Source: Ustulina deusta (lineage: Eukaryota; Ascomycota; Sordariomycetes; Xylariales; Xylariaceae). Taken from it: 64,000 nucleotides of DNA. Positions 12,727 through 22,800 of the stretch are shown piece by piece. Where the stretch lies: contig JAJNNX010000039.1 of assembly GCA_023159155.1 (NCBI GenBank), forward strand, positions 186,001 to 250,000, written 5' to 3'. The notes under the pieces were generated by a model, which was not told the origin of the DNA, did not search any database, and saw only the letters and a list, made by a program, of their open reading frames with translations. The position numbers were made by a program, and so were the translations under genes. Position 1 is the stretch's first letter. The number at the start of each line of letters is the position of its first letter.

Positions 12727-14286
12727 ATGCATATCCCACAGCCAGACGACAACTCAGAGAGGCCATACGATGAGGTTATCATTCGCGTTGTTGACTATGC
12801 CTATGACTATGAGGTTGTTTCGGAGCCAGCATTGGCTCGAGCCAAGATGGCGCTCATTGACTCTCTGGGGGTAGCCATTGAGAGTCTAGCCCTAAGCAGC
12901 GAATGCGCATCTCTGGTCAAACCATTACTCCCGGGCGCCGGTTCTGTTGCTGGAGGCTTCAAATTACCGGGAACACCATATTCAATGGACGTCCTACAGG
13001 CTGCCTTCAACATGGGCGCAATGATCCGTTATCTTGACCATAACGATGCCTTTGCTGGCGCGGAATGGGGTCACCCGTCTGGTCAGTTAGGAGATTCTTT
13101 GTTGTCCACTACGCCCCATTGAAATACATTTTATACAGCACACGATCGCTAATAAGCTATTATAGACAACCTTGGGGCTATCCTCGTCATTGCAGATGTG
13201 CTGACAAGGGATGCGCTTGCTCGTGGGAAAGAAGACGAAGCTATTACGATCAAACAGGTTCTTATCGGCCTCATAAAATCCTACGAGATCCAAGGCTGCT
13301 TCCAGGTAAAGAACGCGTTTAATCGCGTCGGGCTAGACCACACCATTTTGGTCAAAATCGCATCCACGGCCGTAGTTTCTTGGATGATGGGTCTCTCACG
13401 GGAACAAGCCCGCTCAGCAGTCTCTCACGCCTGGGTAGACGGCCACCCGCTACGTACATTCCGCCAGTCACCAAACACAGGACCACGTAAAGGATGGTCA
13501 GCTGGCGATGCGTGTATGCGTGCTGTGCACCTAGCGAGCGTAGCACGAGCCGGCCAGCCCGGGATCAAAACGCCCCTAACAGCCGCGCGATGGGGGTTTT
13601 ACGAAGTACTGAACAAAGGGAATGCGTTCGAACTCCCGCGACCGTTTGGTACTTGGGTAGTTGAAAACGCCATTTTCAAAGTGCTGACCGCTGAAGGCCA
13701 CGGCCTAACTGCTGTAGAGGCCACAATGGCAGCGAGCAAGCAGCTGCAAGAGCTTGGTCTTGATGCCACCAGGGATATTAAGAGCATTCACGTACGCACC
13801 CAAGAAGCAGCCATGATCATTATCAACAAAAAGGGGCCGTTGCATAACGCCGCAGATAGAGATCACTGTCTAAGGTATATGATGGCTGTAGTGCTGCTAA
13901 AGAATGGCATCGAGGTTGAAACGGCAGATTACCAGGACGATAGTCCCTGGGCGAAAGATCCTCGAGTCGAAGCTTTGCGGTCTATCATCACCATGGAAGA
14001 AGATGTCCAATTTACAAAGGATTACCACAATCCCGACATCCGCAGCGTTGGCTGCTCTATCGAATTCTTTCTCAATGATGGAACAAGTTTCAGCACGAGA
14101 CTCGAATTTCCTCTGGGTCATCCAGCTCGTAATGAAGAAAGCTTTCCTCTCGTGCGCAAAAAGGCTGTTCGCAACCTGGAACTCAAACTGCCGAAATCTG
14201 CAGTCACTGAAATCATGGCAGCTTTTGACAAACCTGACTTCGATGCGTTACCCGCAAGCAAGTTTATTGATATGTTTCAGGGATGA
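12727..14286 (+). CDS. MmgE/PrpD family protein, 2-methylcitrate-dehydratase-like (alkylcitrate dehydratase)
   Basis: It is predicted to dehydrate an alkylcitrate to the matching alkyl-aconitate, by analogy with 2-methylcitrate dehydratase. Two exons (12727-13081 and 13166-14286, with an 84-bp GTCAGT...TAG intron) encode 491 aa, close to the usual PrpD length. PrpD signatures include DSLGVAIES near the N-terminus, the LDHNDAFAGAEWGHPSG loop across the splice junction, and KKGPLHNAADRDHCLRYM in the C-terminal half. The last of these is typical of the methylcitrate dehydratase branch rather than the decarboxylase branch. No mitochondrial presequence is obvious, unlike the housekeeping methylcitrate-cycle enzyme. 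It diverges from FAS beta and converges on the CAD-like gene. Confidence 0.9.
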
Positions 14287-14589
14287 GACTATGATGCCAG
14301 GGAGAAAGGGGGGGGGGGGGATATAGGGTAGATAACAAGAAACACAAAAAGAATAAATTTCATTGAAAATGGTTAAATTGTTGCGATATTACTGTCCATG
14401 GAGCTCTCGTCGCTACACCAATAGGCAAACCAGGAACCCCTATATAGCCACCAGTGCACGCAGTAGGATAGAAGGCATCCTTGTCTTATATATTTGACTT
14501 CACTTTCAGGTTAACAATTACAAGCTCACGTCGCTCCCCATAGTTGTCATATTCCATAGACATTTATTTTACTCTCATATTCAATCTAT
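14287..14589. other. convergent intergenic spacer
   Basis: This holds the 3' flanks of the two convergent MmgE/PrpD genes. It includes a run of G at about 14,309-14,320 and AT-rich sequence with AATAAA-like stretches. No gene is seen. Confidence 0.6.
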
Positions 14590-16179
14590 CTAATTCACCC
14601 CGCTCTTTGTAGGCTTTGCTAGTACCTCGAGAAGTTCCGACACATCTTCCAGCTGATCTATTCCTAAAACCAATTTCTCAATCTTCTCTAGACGTTCCTG
14701 GTCAATCACCGAAGCAGCCAATTTTCGATACTTGGCTCGAATCTCTTCGTTCGTGATTGGAGGATCGAAGCCCTTCGGCATCTGGACGGTTTCCTCGAGG
14801 GTGGTGCCATCATCGAATTCAACTACGACATGGGCACCGCACTGATGATTCGTCTTGTCAAATTGGGGGTCATGATGGCAAGTGGTCTTGTTTACGAGCT
14901 CCCAAACTTCACTGCGGTTTAGTTGGCTATCGGCGAATTGAGCGATTAGGACCTGGCTATCGACCAGCTGAGTCGCACTAATGTAAGCAGCGCACATTTG
15001 CGAACCCGTGCTGCTCAGGGGCCTCTCGTGGGGTGCCCATCCATCGTGGTGAAAGATCGTTTCTGACAGGCCGACTTTGATGCTCTTGATGTTGCCGAAG
15101 TTCTGGCCTGCAAAACGGTCTGGGTGGGCCTTCTGGAGGCTCTCCACGGCTTCCACCAGTCCGTGACAGCCACCAACGCAGGCGTGTAGCTTGAAACGGA
15201 TCCGGGAAGTGTGCCACACGTCGCCAAGTCCTGCAACGACCTCTTGTACGTTGTACCGGGGTGTCTTGGTGTTACCCTGACTGAACATGTTGAGAAAGCC
15301 GCCATATCTCCGCTCGTACACTTTCTTGATGCCAACGTAGCCATTGCGGGCGAGGAGAGCACCGAAGAGACCGTTGCGGGCCGCAATTCCATGCTGCATC
15401 CGCTTAACCATCCCCTCAAACTGCGCGGCCATTAGGCCGCAGGCCTGCGTGCAGGCAATGCCAATGGCTGACTCGGTGTTGACAGCTGATAGACCGAGCA
15501 GTTTCGAAGCCGCCGCAGCCGCCGCAGGACAACCAAACACAACCCCAGAGTGCCATCCCCGAACCAGAAGATCTGTCCCATGGATTGCCATACCTGAGCG
15601 AGGGCCGGTTTCGAACCCTGCGACGGCGGCGACAAGGAAATCGATTCCCGACACTGTGCGCCCCGGCTCCCGAGCTTCATTACTTTGCTCATTGGTGGAG
15701 AAACCGCGGACCTTGACGTTCTTCACTTGCGCGGCAGCGAAGAGGGAGCCAAGCACCACGCTGGCTGAGTGCAGGGGCGCAACGCTGTGGTAATCGTCCA
15801 ACTCGGTGGCCTGGATGAAGCCACCGTTCAACACAGCCGCTGCGAGAGGGCCTAGTTTCTAAAGAGGCACGTAGTTAGTCAGCCAAGGCCACACATTTAC
15901 TTCGATTCGGAAAAGTCTGACTTCTTCATAGCCTATGAGGTTACATTGGCCCTCAGGCTCATAGGTCAGCACAGCATCGACTGCTTGCTCGGACCATGGG
16001 ACGTGAGCCCCAACAAGCCCGCATGCAATGCCATCTAGGATGAGATGTTTTGCTCGCGCCAGCACTTCGTCTGGGATATCTTTCTTTTCGAGCCCGACGA
16101 TCCAGTTACACAATGTTGCCGTCACGCCACTGTTTTCGTCATTCGCCTCATCGAGCACTTCGTCCGAGTGTTTTGCCAT
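14590..16179 (-). CDS. cis-aconitate-decarboxylase-like MmgE/PrpD protein (alkylitaconate-forming)
   Basis: It is predicted to decarboxylate an alkyl-aconitate to an alkyl-itaconate. Two exons (16179-15922 and 15858-14590) encode 508 aa. As far as I recall the itaconate-producing Aspergillus terreus CadA/CAD1, the match is close along the whole length: LILDGIACGLVGAHVPWSE, FIQATELDDYHSVAPLHSAS, GIACTQACGLMAAQFEGMVK and ERRYGGFLNMFSQGN all have near-identical counterparts. The DDYH...H region corresponds to the active-site segment of ACOD1-type decarboxylases. I chose the start at MAKHSDEV because it aligns with the CAD N-terminus; an in-frame ATG lies 30 codons upstream. There is about a 10-residue insertion near residue 130 relative to CAD1. 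Similar proteins are the decarboxylases of the oryzine and sporothriolide pathways. Confidence 0.92.
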
Positions 16180-16616
16180 GATAATAAAGATATCGGCTTG
16201 TTTGCGCGCTGTGAAAGTGTCTAGGTGTAACCGTGATGTTGCCGATGAGGGGATGTCTTGCGCACACAATAGGTACCTACTCTGTGTTCACTATTTATGC
16301 AATAAGACAATAGATTTAGTTGACGTTAAATCGAAACCATTGGTTACGTCTCATATGCACATTCGGTTGCATCAAACACTCGATCGCGTACAGTAAAACA
16401 GGAGAGTCGAGCCCAGACTCTACTACTACCGTATTACCTGCTAGTTGAACTTGAATCTTTCGGGGCCGGCAATCTTGGGTTTCAGATACTGCAGCAGTGT
16501 CATTCATCGAGGTGCATATTTGATTTAATGTCACCAATCTTTGTCATGGTTGCCGGACACCGGAAACACAGCAGAGTAAAGGAGGCAGTAATTGCCTATC
16601 TAGAGGCAACAAGCCG

Positions 16617-16636
16617 CTCGGTCGCCGGCCGCCGAG
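16617..16636. promoter_or_regulatory. CTCGG-N10-CCGAG palindrome (candidate Zn2Cys6 regulator site)
   Basis: The five-base arms CTCGG and CCGAG are perfectly inverted around a ten-base spacer, 438 bp upstream of the CAD-like start codon. The left arm continues as TCGGTCGC, identical to the site at 12,326. Confidence 0.55.
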
Positions 16637-16721
16637 TCTCACACCCACAGCTTGAGGTGCTGCGAAGAATGTAACACTAGCCAAGCATCGCCAAAACTGA
16701 CCCGACTTTGCGATCTAGAGA

Positions 16722-16787
16722 TAAGCTACCGGTATGACACTTTAGGAATAGCATGTTGACCAGGATTAGGCGGCTATCGGTAGCTTA
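16722..16787. repeat. inverted repeat, 10-bp arms TAAGCTACCG / CGGTAGCTTA
   Basis: Perfect 10-bp arms are separated by 46 bp. The pair lies just left of the hairpin at 16,815, so the two may belong to one degenerate MITE-like unit. No transposase or target-site duplication was identified. Confidence 0.6.
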
Positions 16788-16814
16788 AGCTAAACATGTG
16801 CTAAAGAGCTCTGC

Positions 16815-16837
16815 CTATCAGCCAAGTGGGCTGATAG
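16815..16837. repeat. perfect hairpin, 9-bp stem with 5-nt loop
   Basis: CTATCAGCC and GGCTGATAG are exact complements around the loop AAGTG. It is not followed by a T-run and lies far from either gene end, so it is probably not a terminator. A MITE remnant or regulatory cruciform is possible. Confidence 0.65.
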
Positions 16838-17755
16838 AATACCTAGAGTAGGCTACTTTATGAATAAGCAGGACATATTCAATTAATTCGATGAATTTCT
16901 CTACTTTGTCTATCTCTCAGTTGTGATCTGCCCTGTTCCGTCATCGGTCAAATCTCAAATTGGAAATGGTCTGAAGGGGAATGAGCCTCCGGCATTGTCA
17001 ATACCACCTTGAGGATAAGCAAACATAGTCGTAATTATTAGATAATGCAGTGACAGTTCAACCCTCTCCACCCACGCCTACCAGCCCACCTACATTAGCA
17101 AGAACTGCAACGCTGAGAATAGACACCCTGGGGTGAACGGCTGTTCATATTAGGCGCCTACCAAGTTTCGGAATGAGTTGCTACTTGGCAAAAAAAAGCG
17201 TAAATTAGCTGAGCTTCGAGCCAATGAAGAGGAAAAATAACTTGATGAATAATCGAGTCAGAATTTCAATGGTTATCTTATTGGTGGAGGAGACATTCTA
17301 CGGTGGGCTAATAATTAAAAGATCGCCTGATACATGACCGGTATGTTGAAGCTACGGGCTGCATTTCTAATTTTCCCTGGAAACGGCTATGACATAGGTA
17401 ACATCGGATAGATTTCGGCCAAGTGGATATGCTAAATCTCAATTTTCCAATCACCCTACTCCTTCAAGTTCAGGTTGCCGGTATATTTCTGACCTGGACG
17501 CCAAATGCGGGGTTTTCCCTCTGTAGCACGCCAAAGTTAGCCAAATTCATAGAGAGACACAAGGACAAGAACGCATGAGATCAAAACTGAAAAGCGGGGT
17601 TTACGAACCCATTGCTTCTTTCCAGTGGGCCACAAAGCCCTGGGTCCTTGATACAACAGAGATGGGGAGAATGAAGTTGGATGGGAAGCCGCTGCATTGT
17701 AGTCACTCGTCAGCACACTCGTCATTTACTCTCGAGCCCGGATACGGGGCTAAAC

Positions 17756-19133
17756 TCACAGTGCCTTGTAAGCAAACGCAGCAAACAGGTCGGCATTGGG
17801 TCTCAGTTTTCTCGAGATGAAATACTCGTCTTGAGCAGCTGCGCGATCGAGCGCAAACGCTACCTGCAACAGCGGATCTTTGGAGGCCTCGGCTGTCAAC
17901 TCGTCCAGGATGCCGCTGATGTAGGTGAAGCGAGGATCGGTCACGCGATAGACACGATGTCCGTAACCGTACAGACGCTCTTTGCCAGCCTTGACGCGCT
18001 CGATCTTTGCCGGCACGTCGTCGACACTCCCGATCTCTTCGATACTCTTGTACGCAACTTCGATGGCACCGCCGTGTAACGGACCGTAGGTAGCAGAAAT
18101 GGCGGAAATCAGAGACGAGATCAGGTCGGGCAATGCGGACGCAGTCTGTAGCAGAGCCGCGGTGGAACACGTCATTTCATGGTCAGCGACCGTGGTCCAT
18201 AGACGCTCGATCACATCAACGTAGCGCGGGTTTGGCTCCCCCGTGCTCTCGTCGACAAGGCCTGTCATGAGCATGAAGTTCTGGACATAGCTGAAATCTT
18301 TCCTTGGGGGGGTGAAGGGTTTGCCCATGTAGTGGCAGTAAGCTGCTGCCGTGATCATTGACAAGCTTGACAGTACCCGGATGACTTGCTCGTCGACATT
18401 CTCAGGCTGGCCGAGATAAAGGTTCTTTGCCGCATGGGCTGGAATTGCATCCATGTCGGATGACTGAAGAGCGCTGAGCCCAGCAATCATCATTCCTATG
18501 ATAGACCCATTCTTGCTGTTCGGTGAAAGCCATAATCAGTCATGTTTGACCTCAATTTTTAATTACCATACGTGTTTATGACTTACGGGAAGGCTCGAAT
18601 CACGTTGAAAACATTTTCGTCGATAAGAGGAACGTTATTAAGACGCTCTTGGTACTTTTGCGCCTCTTCTGGTGATGGCCAGCGTCCCCAGATGAGGAGG
18701 TAAGAGAGATCCGCAAACTTCTTTTTACCTATTATATCATGGATCGAGTACCCCCTATACTGAATCGTGCCTTCAAGCCCATCACTAGTTACGTTGTTAA
18801 AAATGAAAATCCTTGAAAAGACTGATACAAACCCAGATCTCGGGGACTGCAAAGGATGGTGATGACTTGCATGTAGGTTATTTTGCTTTCGCTGACCAGC
18901 GTGTTCGAGTACCCAGGATCGTAAACGCGAAGCCCCTGTTCGTTCTGGTATTCAGGATGCTCAGCATCTTTAGGCGCCTTTATCGCCTTGAGATCAGTGG
19001 CATTAATGGAGTTTTGATGCACATCAACTGTATAATGTTGTCTCGTTCGACTGTCGATGATGTGCAAAACGTCGCCCAGAGGCTCTTTCACGACCTGGGT
19101 GCCGTTTACCTTGGGAGTTGTATCAGAAGCCAT
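17756..19133 (-). CDS. Citrate synthase family protein (alkylcitrate synthase)
   Basis: It is predicted to condense the FAS-derived acyl-CoA with oxaloacetate. Three exons (19133-18871, 18784-18587, 18515-17756) encode 406 aa. The first intron appears to be GC-AG: the donor GCAAGT at 18,870 joins to CTAG at 18,785 and restores SKITYIDGLEGTIQYRGY, the conserved citrate synthase segment. No GT donor does this in frame without adding residues. Catalytic positions are visible as His in ADHEMTCS, His near residue 301 in GPLHGGA, and Asp in RAAAQDEYF. Fungal housekeeping citrate and methylcitrate synthases usually carry a mitochondrial presequence, and this one begins MASDTTPKVNG with none. The C-terminus YKAL is not a standard PTS1. 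It diverges from FAS alpha. Confidence 0.93.
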
Positions 19134-19865
19134 AATGATGTATGTATTTGGTTTGGCGTTGGGCCGTTCGCCCGCGGCGGATATTTCGCGTCCATTCTGT
19201 TTAGTTATACGATATCGATTGCAATCTTTGGAATATTTGAAATTCTCCACAACATGGTTATTCCTCGTCATCTTTGCAATTGTTTTACGTCCGGTTGTCT
19301 TGGGTACTTTACTACCGGGCCGTAGCGTCGCGGCCGCCTTCGGTAACGGCCACCGAAAGCCGACCGGCAATGACTTATCGCTCCCTAACTGACCAGCACC
19401 GAGACGAGCAAACCCGCCTTTCCAAATCATTTAGTGAAGTGTAAAACGTCTCGTTTAGGCTTCCGTCCAATTTGAGGCACTGCTCAACTGGAAGAGCAGG
19501 GGTCCAACTTGTGACGTTGATTACTGCATGTGTTTACTCTGATGGGTGGTGTGGTGGCAGGTTAATTATGTACTCGGAATTCGCGTATTAATCTTGTGTA
19601 TAGACCCAGATCTCTTAGTCAAAGAAGTAGTATATCTCCCTGCTTGAAGGACTAAAATTATCTATCACGTTACGATACCCCTCTGTGATACTGCCTCAGA
19701 AGTGCAAAGCCAGAACGCTGTGTACAAATCCCATGAACAATTCGCGATAATCTCGATACCACTTGAATTGCCCCTTTTCATCAACCTTATATATTCATTG
19801 CCTTTGTTAGTTATCTCCTCTACTAGGCTACGGCTTGTGCTGAGCGTGCGCTCGAATAGCCCACC
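19134..19865. promoter_or_regulatory. shared divergent promoter region, citrate synthase / FAS alpha
   Basis: These 732 bp lie between the divergent start codons. The GC-rich patch at 19,320-19,370 holds two overlapping CGG/CCG inverted pairs (see the separate entry). No gene is supported. Confidence 0.6.
19339..19363. promoter_or_regulatory. overlapping CGG/CCG palindromes (candidate Zn2Cys6 regulator site, variant)
   Basis: TTCGGT and ACCGAA are perfect 6-bp arms around a 7-bp spacer, which makes CGG-N9-CCG. A second pair, CGG-N10-CCGA, overlaps it at 19,347-19,363. The site lies about 210 bp upstream of the citrate synthase start and 500 bp upstream of FAS alpha. It resembles the sites at 12.3, 16.6 and 31.8 kb but is less exact. 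Confidence 0.35.
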
Positions 19866-22800
19866 ATGACTATCACTACCATTGCCGGCCCAGCTCCGGT
19901 CACTGAGACAAAGGATTCCAAGCAACAGATAGCCTATAAGCTGTTGATAGAGCTTTTAACGTTAGATTTACATTTTCCTTTTCAGTGACGAAAGTATCTC
20001 AATTTCCTGTAAAGGATGCACAACTAACCTGAATTTCGTGTAGATACCAATTTGCTTTCCCTGTACAATGGTAATTCAACTCACCCCTCTTCAGACGCTA
20101 TCAACACGTACAGGTTCTAACGAGCATCGAAGGATAAATACGCAAGAGCAGCTATTAGCTTCCAAAAGAGATGTCCGACGGGTCATTGAGGTAGGGCCTG
20201 CTGGCGTGTTAGCGCCGATGGCCAAGAAATCGGCCAAGAAGCTCGTTGGTGAAAAGGATATTGCACAATCAATCGAACGCGAATTCCTTAGTATTACCAA
20301 CCTCGATGACGCACGGAAGATATATTATGATTATGAAGACAATGACTCTTCATCTGCGGCGAAGCCGGAAGCTATTACTTCGGCACCTTCTCAGCCCACT
20401 CCTCCTCCGGCCGCCGTCGTGGCACCCGTTCAAGTTTTAGCAACACCTCCTGCCACTGTCGCGGCTCCGGCTCCCACTGCGTCGGCCATTGTCGATACGG
20501 CGCTCACGCCTATTGATATAGTCTTAGCTCTAGTAGCACAAAAACTGAGGCGGGCATTCGATGAAGTGCCTCTCGGCGAATCAATTCAAGCTTTATCAGG
20601 CGGTAAGTTGGGCTGATCCTTTTCAATGTCGCCTATTAGACCTAACATTCACAACAGGCAAATCTACACTTCAAAATGAGCTTCTGGGCGATCTCGGAGC
20701 AGAATTTGGCGATATGCCCGATGGCAGCGAGGGCACCTCTCTGGAAAGCCTCGGTGAAAAGCTCGCCTCTGGTTTCTCTGGGAAACTTGGGAAGTCGTCG
20801 AAGCGACTGGTCGAGCGGCTTCTCTCATCCAAGATGCCTGGTGGCTTTGGCCAAAAGGAAATGGCGACATACCTGGAAACACGCTGGGGTCTGGGACCAA
20901 ATTGCCAAATGGCAGTTCAGTGCTTCTGCGTTACCATAGAACCATCATCTCGGCTCTCGGATGCAGCTCAGGTACACGAATTTCTCGACTTGGCCGTCAC
21001 TCGATACGCCAAGCAGTCTGGCCTCTCATTACCCACACCGTCCTCGGGCGGGGCATCGCAAGGTTCACAAGGTGGTGCTGTGATGGTAGACGATGCTAGT
21101 CTCCAGAAACTTAAGAATGAGCAGGACTCAGTTTTGCGGAAACAACTACAGGTTCTAGCCCAGCACCTTGGCGTCGATATCACGCCAAGTGCAGCTACTG
21201 AGATCCAGAATAGCGACGAACTTCAACAGCATCTAGACAAAATCTACGCTGAGCTCGGCGAAGAGTTCTACTTGGGAATGGAAGGGATATTCGATCCCTC
21301 GAAAGAAAGGCGATATTCATCGTGGTGGAACTGGGTGCGTGAAGATGTAGCGCAGCTCTTACAGCAAGACAACACATCCATCACAGCAGAGCGACTTCAA
21401 GCGATTACAAACAGGTGGACGTCGGACTTGGAGACGATACTGCGACATCGCGCCAAGACCGGTCCGGCCAGAAAAGTGGCAGAGGACCTGCTTAAATCAA
21501 AGCCAAGCCCGCAAGAGGCAACATCACCCGTCTTTCGCTTCTCAGAGCCGGCTATGGCACCACATACATCTGTTGACGAGGAAGGTCGAATAAAATACAG
21601 CGAAAAGCCCCGGTCTACGACCTCGAGCTTGACGCCTGGTCCAGTCACCTACTATGATGTTGTGAGTTCAACACGCCGTAATGGACCTTGCAATAGCTAT
21701 GTCCATTGTCTTCGGAAAAACGGCGGGGCATGGCAGTATGACCGTCAGCTCACGAATACATACCTCGATGCTATCTTCGCAGGTAACACGTCCGGAATTA
21801 GCTATGCAGGCAAGACAGCTCTTGTTACTGGCGCCGGTGCGGGCTCCATTGGCATGGAGGTAGTTCGCGGTCTGCTGGCAGGCGGCGCAAGAGTGATTGT
21901 TACGACAAGTCGTACCCCAGCTGCTTCCGGGCCTGCCATGGCTCAGGCATATAAAGAGGTTGGAGCCCGCGGTTCCGAGCTCATTCTCCTTCCCTTCAAC
22001 GCTGCAAGTAAGAAGGATGTCGAGAACCTAGTCGCACACATCTACGACGATAATAAGGGACTGGGACTTGATCTCGATTTCGTAGTTCCTTTTGCCGCCA
22101 TCCCAGAGCCGGGTCGCGAGATTGATGAGATCGACGCACGGTCTGAACTAGCGCATCGAGCCATGTTGACGAACGTACTGCGATTGTTCGGGTGCATCAA
22201 GCGGCAGAAGGAGAAGCGGAACTACACCGGACGGCCGACGACGGTGCTTCTACCACTATCACCTAATCACGGTGATTTTGGTGGTGATGGTCTCTATTCA
22301 GAGTCTAAAATCGGGCTTGAGACCCTATTTAACCGTTACCACTCAGAGCGCTGGTCCAGCTATCTTTCTATCATTGGTGCTGTCATCGGTTGGACGCGGG
22401 GAACTGGCCTTATGAACGCGAATAATATCGTCGCAGAAGGCATCGAAAAACTCGGTGTCATGACATTCACGGCTGGGGAGATGGCTTTTAATCTTCTGGC
22501 CTTGCTCTACCCCTCCATCATCGCAGAATCCGACTTGGAGCCCGTCTATGCTGAACTGAGTGGTGGGCTTATGGGCTTCCAGAATCTGAAAGAGGAGGTC
22601 ATGGCCATAAGAACGGGCATCACTGATAAACGCCGTCAGTGGCAAGCCATTTCTGCTGAGAGGAAGAAACACGACGAGGTTCTTCAGGGGTCCAAGAATC
22701 CTACTCCCGCAAATACAGTTCAGTCTGGCACACAGAAGAAGCGTTCCAACATCCGTCAAGGATTCCCGAAGTTGTCGTCACATAAAGACATGACTGCAGA

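Larger units (their letters stand above)
16180..17755. promoter_or_regulatory. CAD-like gene promoter and intergenic region with palindrome and hairpins
   Basis: No gene is supported in these 1.6 kb. The region contains the CTCGG-N10-CCGAG palindrome at 16,617-16,636, a long inverted repeat at 16,722-16,787 and a perfect hairpin at 16,815-16,837. The right-hand part is the 3' flank of the citrate synthase gene. Confidence 0.6.

Noticed and set aside
14978..15793. Several 80-150 codon frames antisense or shifted to the CAD-like gene
   Set aside because: They are shadows of a GC-rich, strongly conserved coding sequence.
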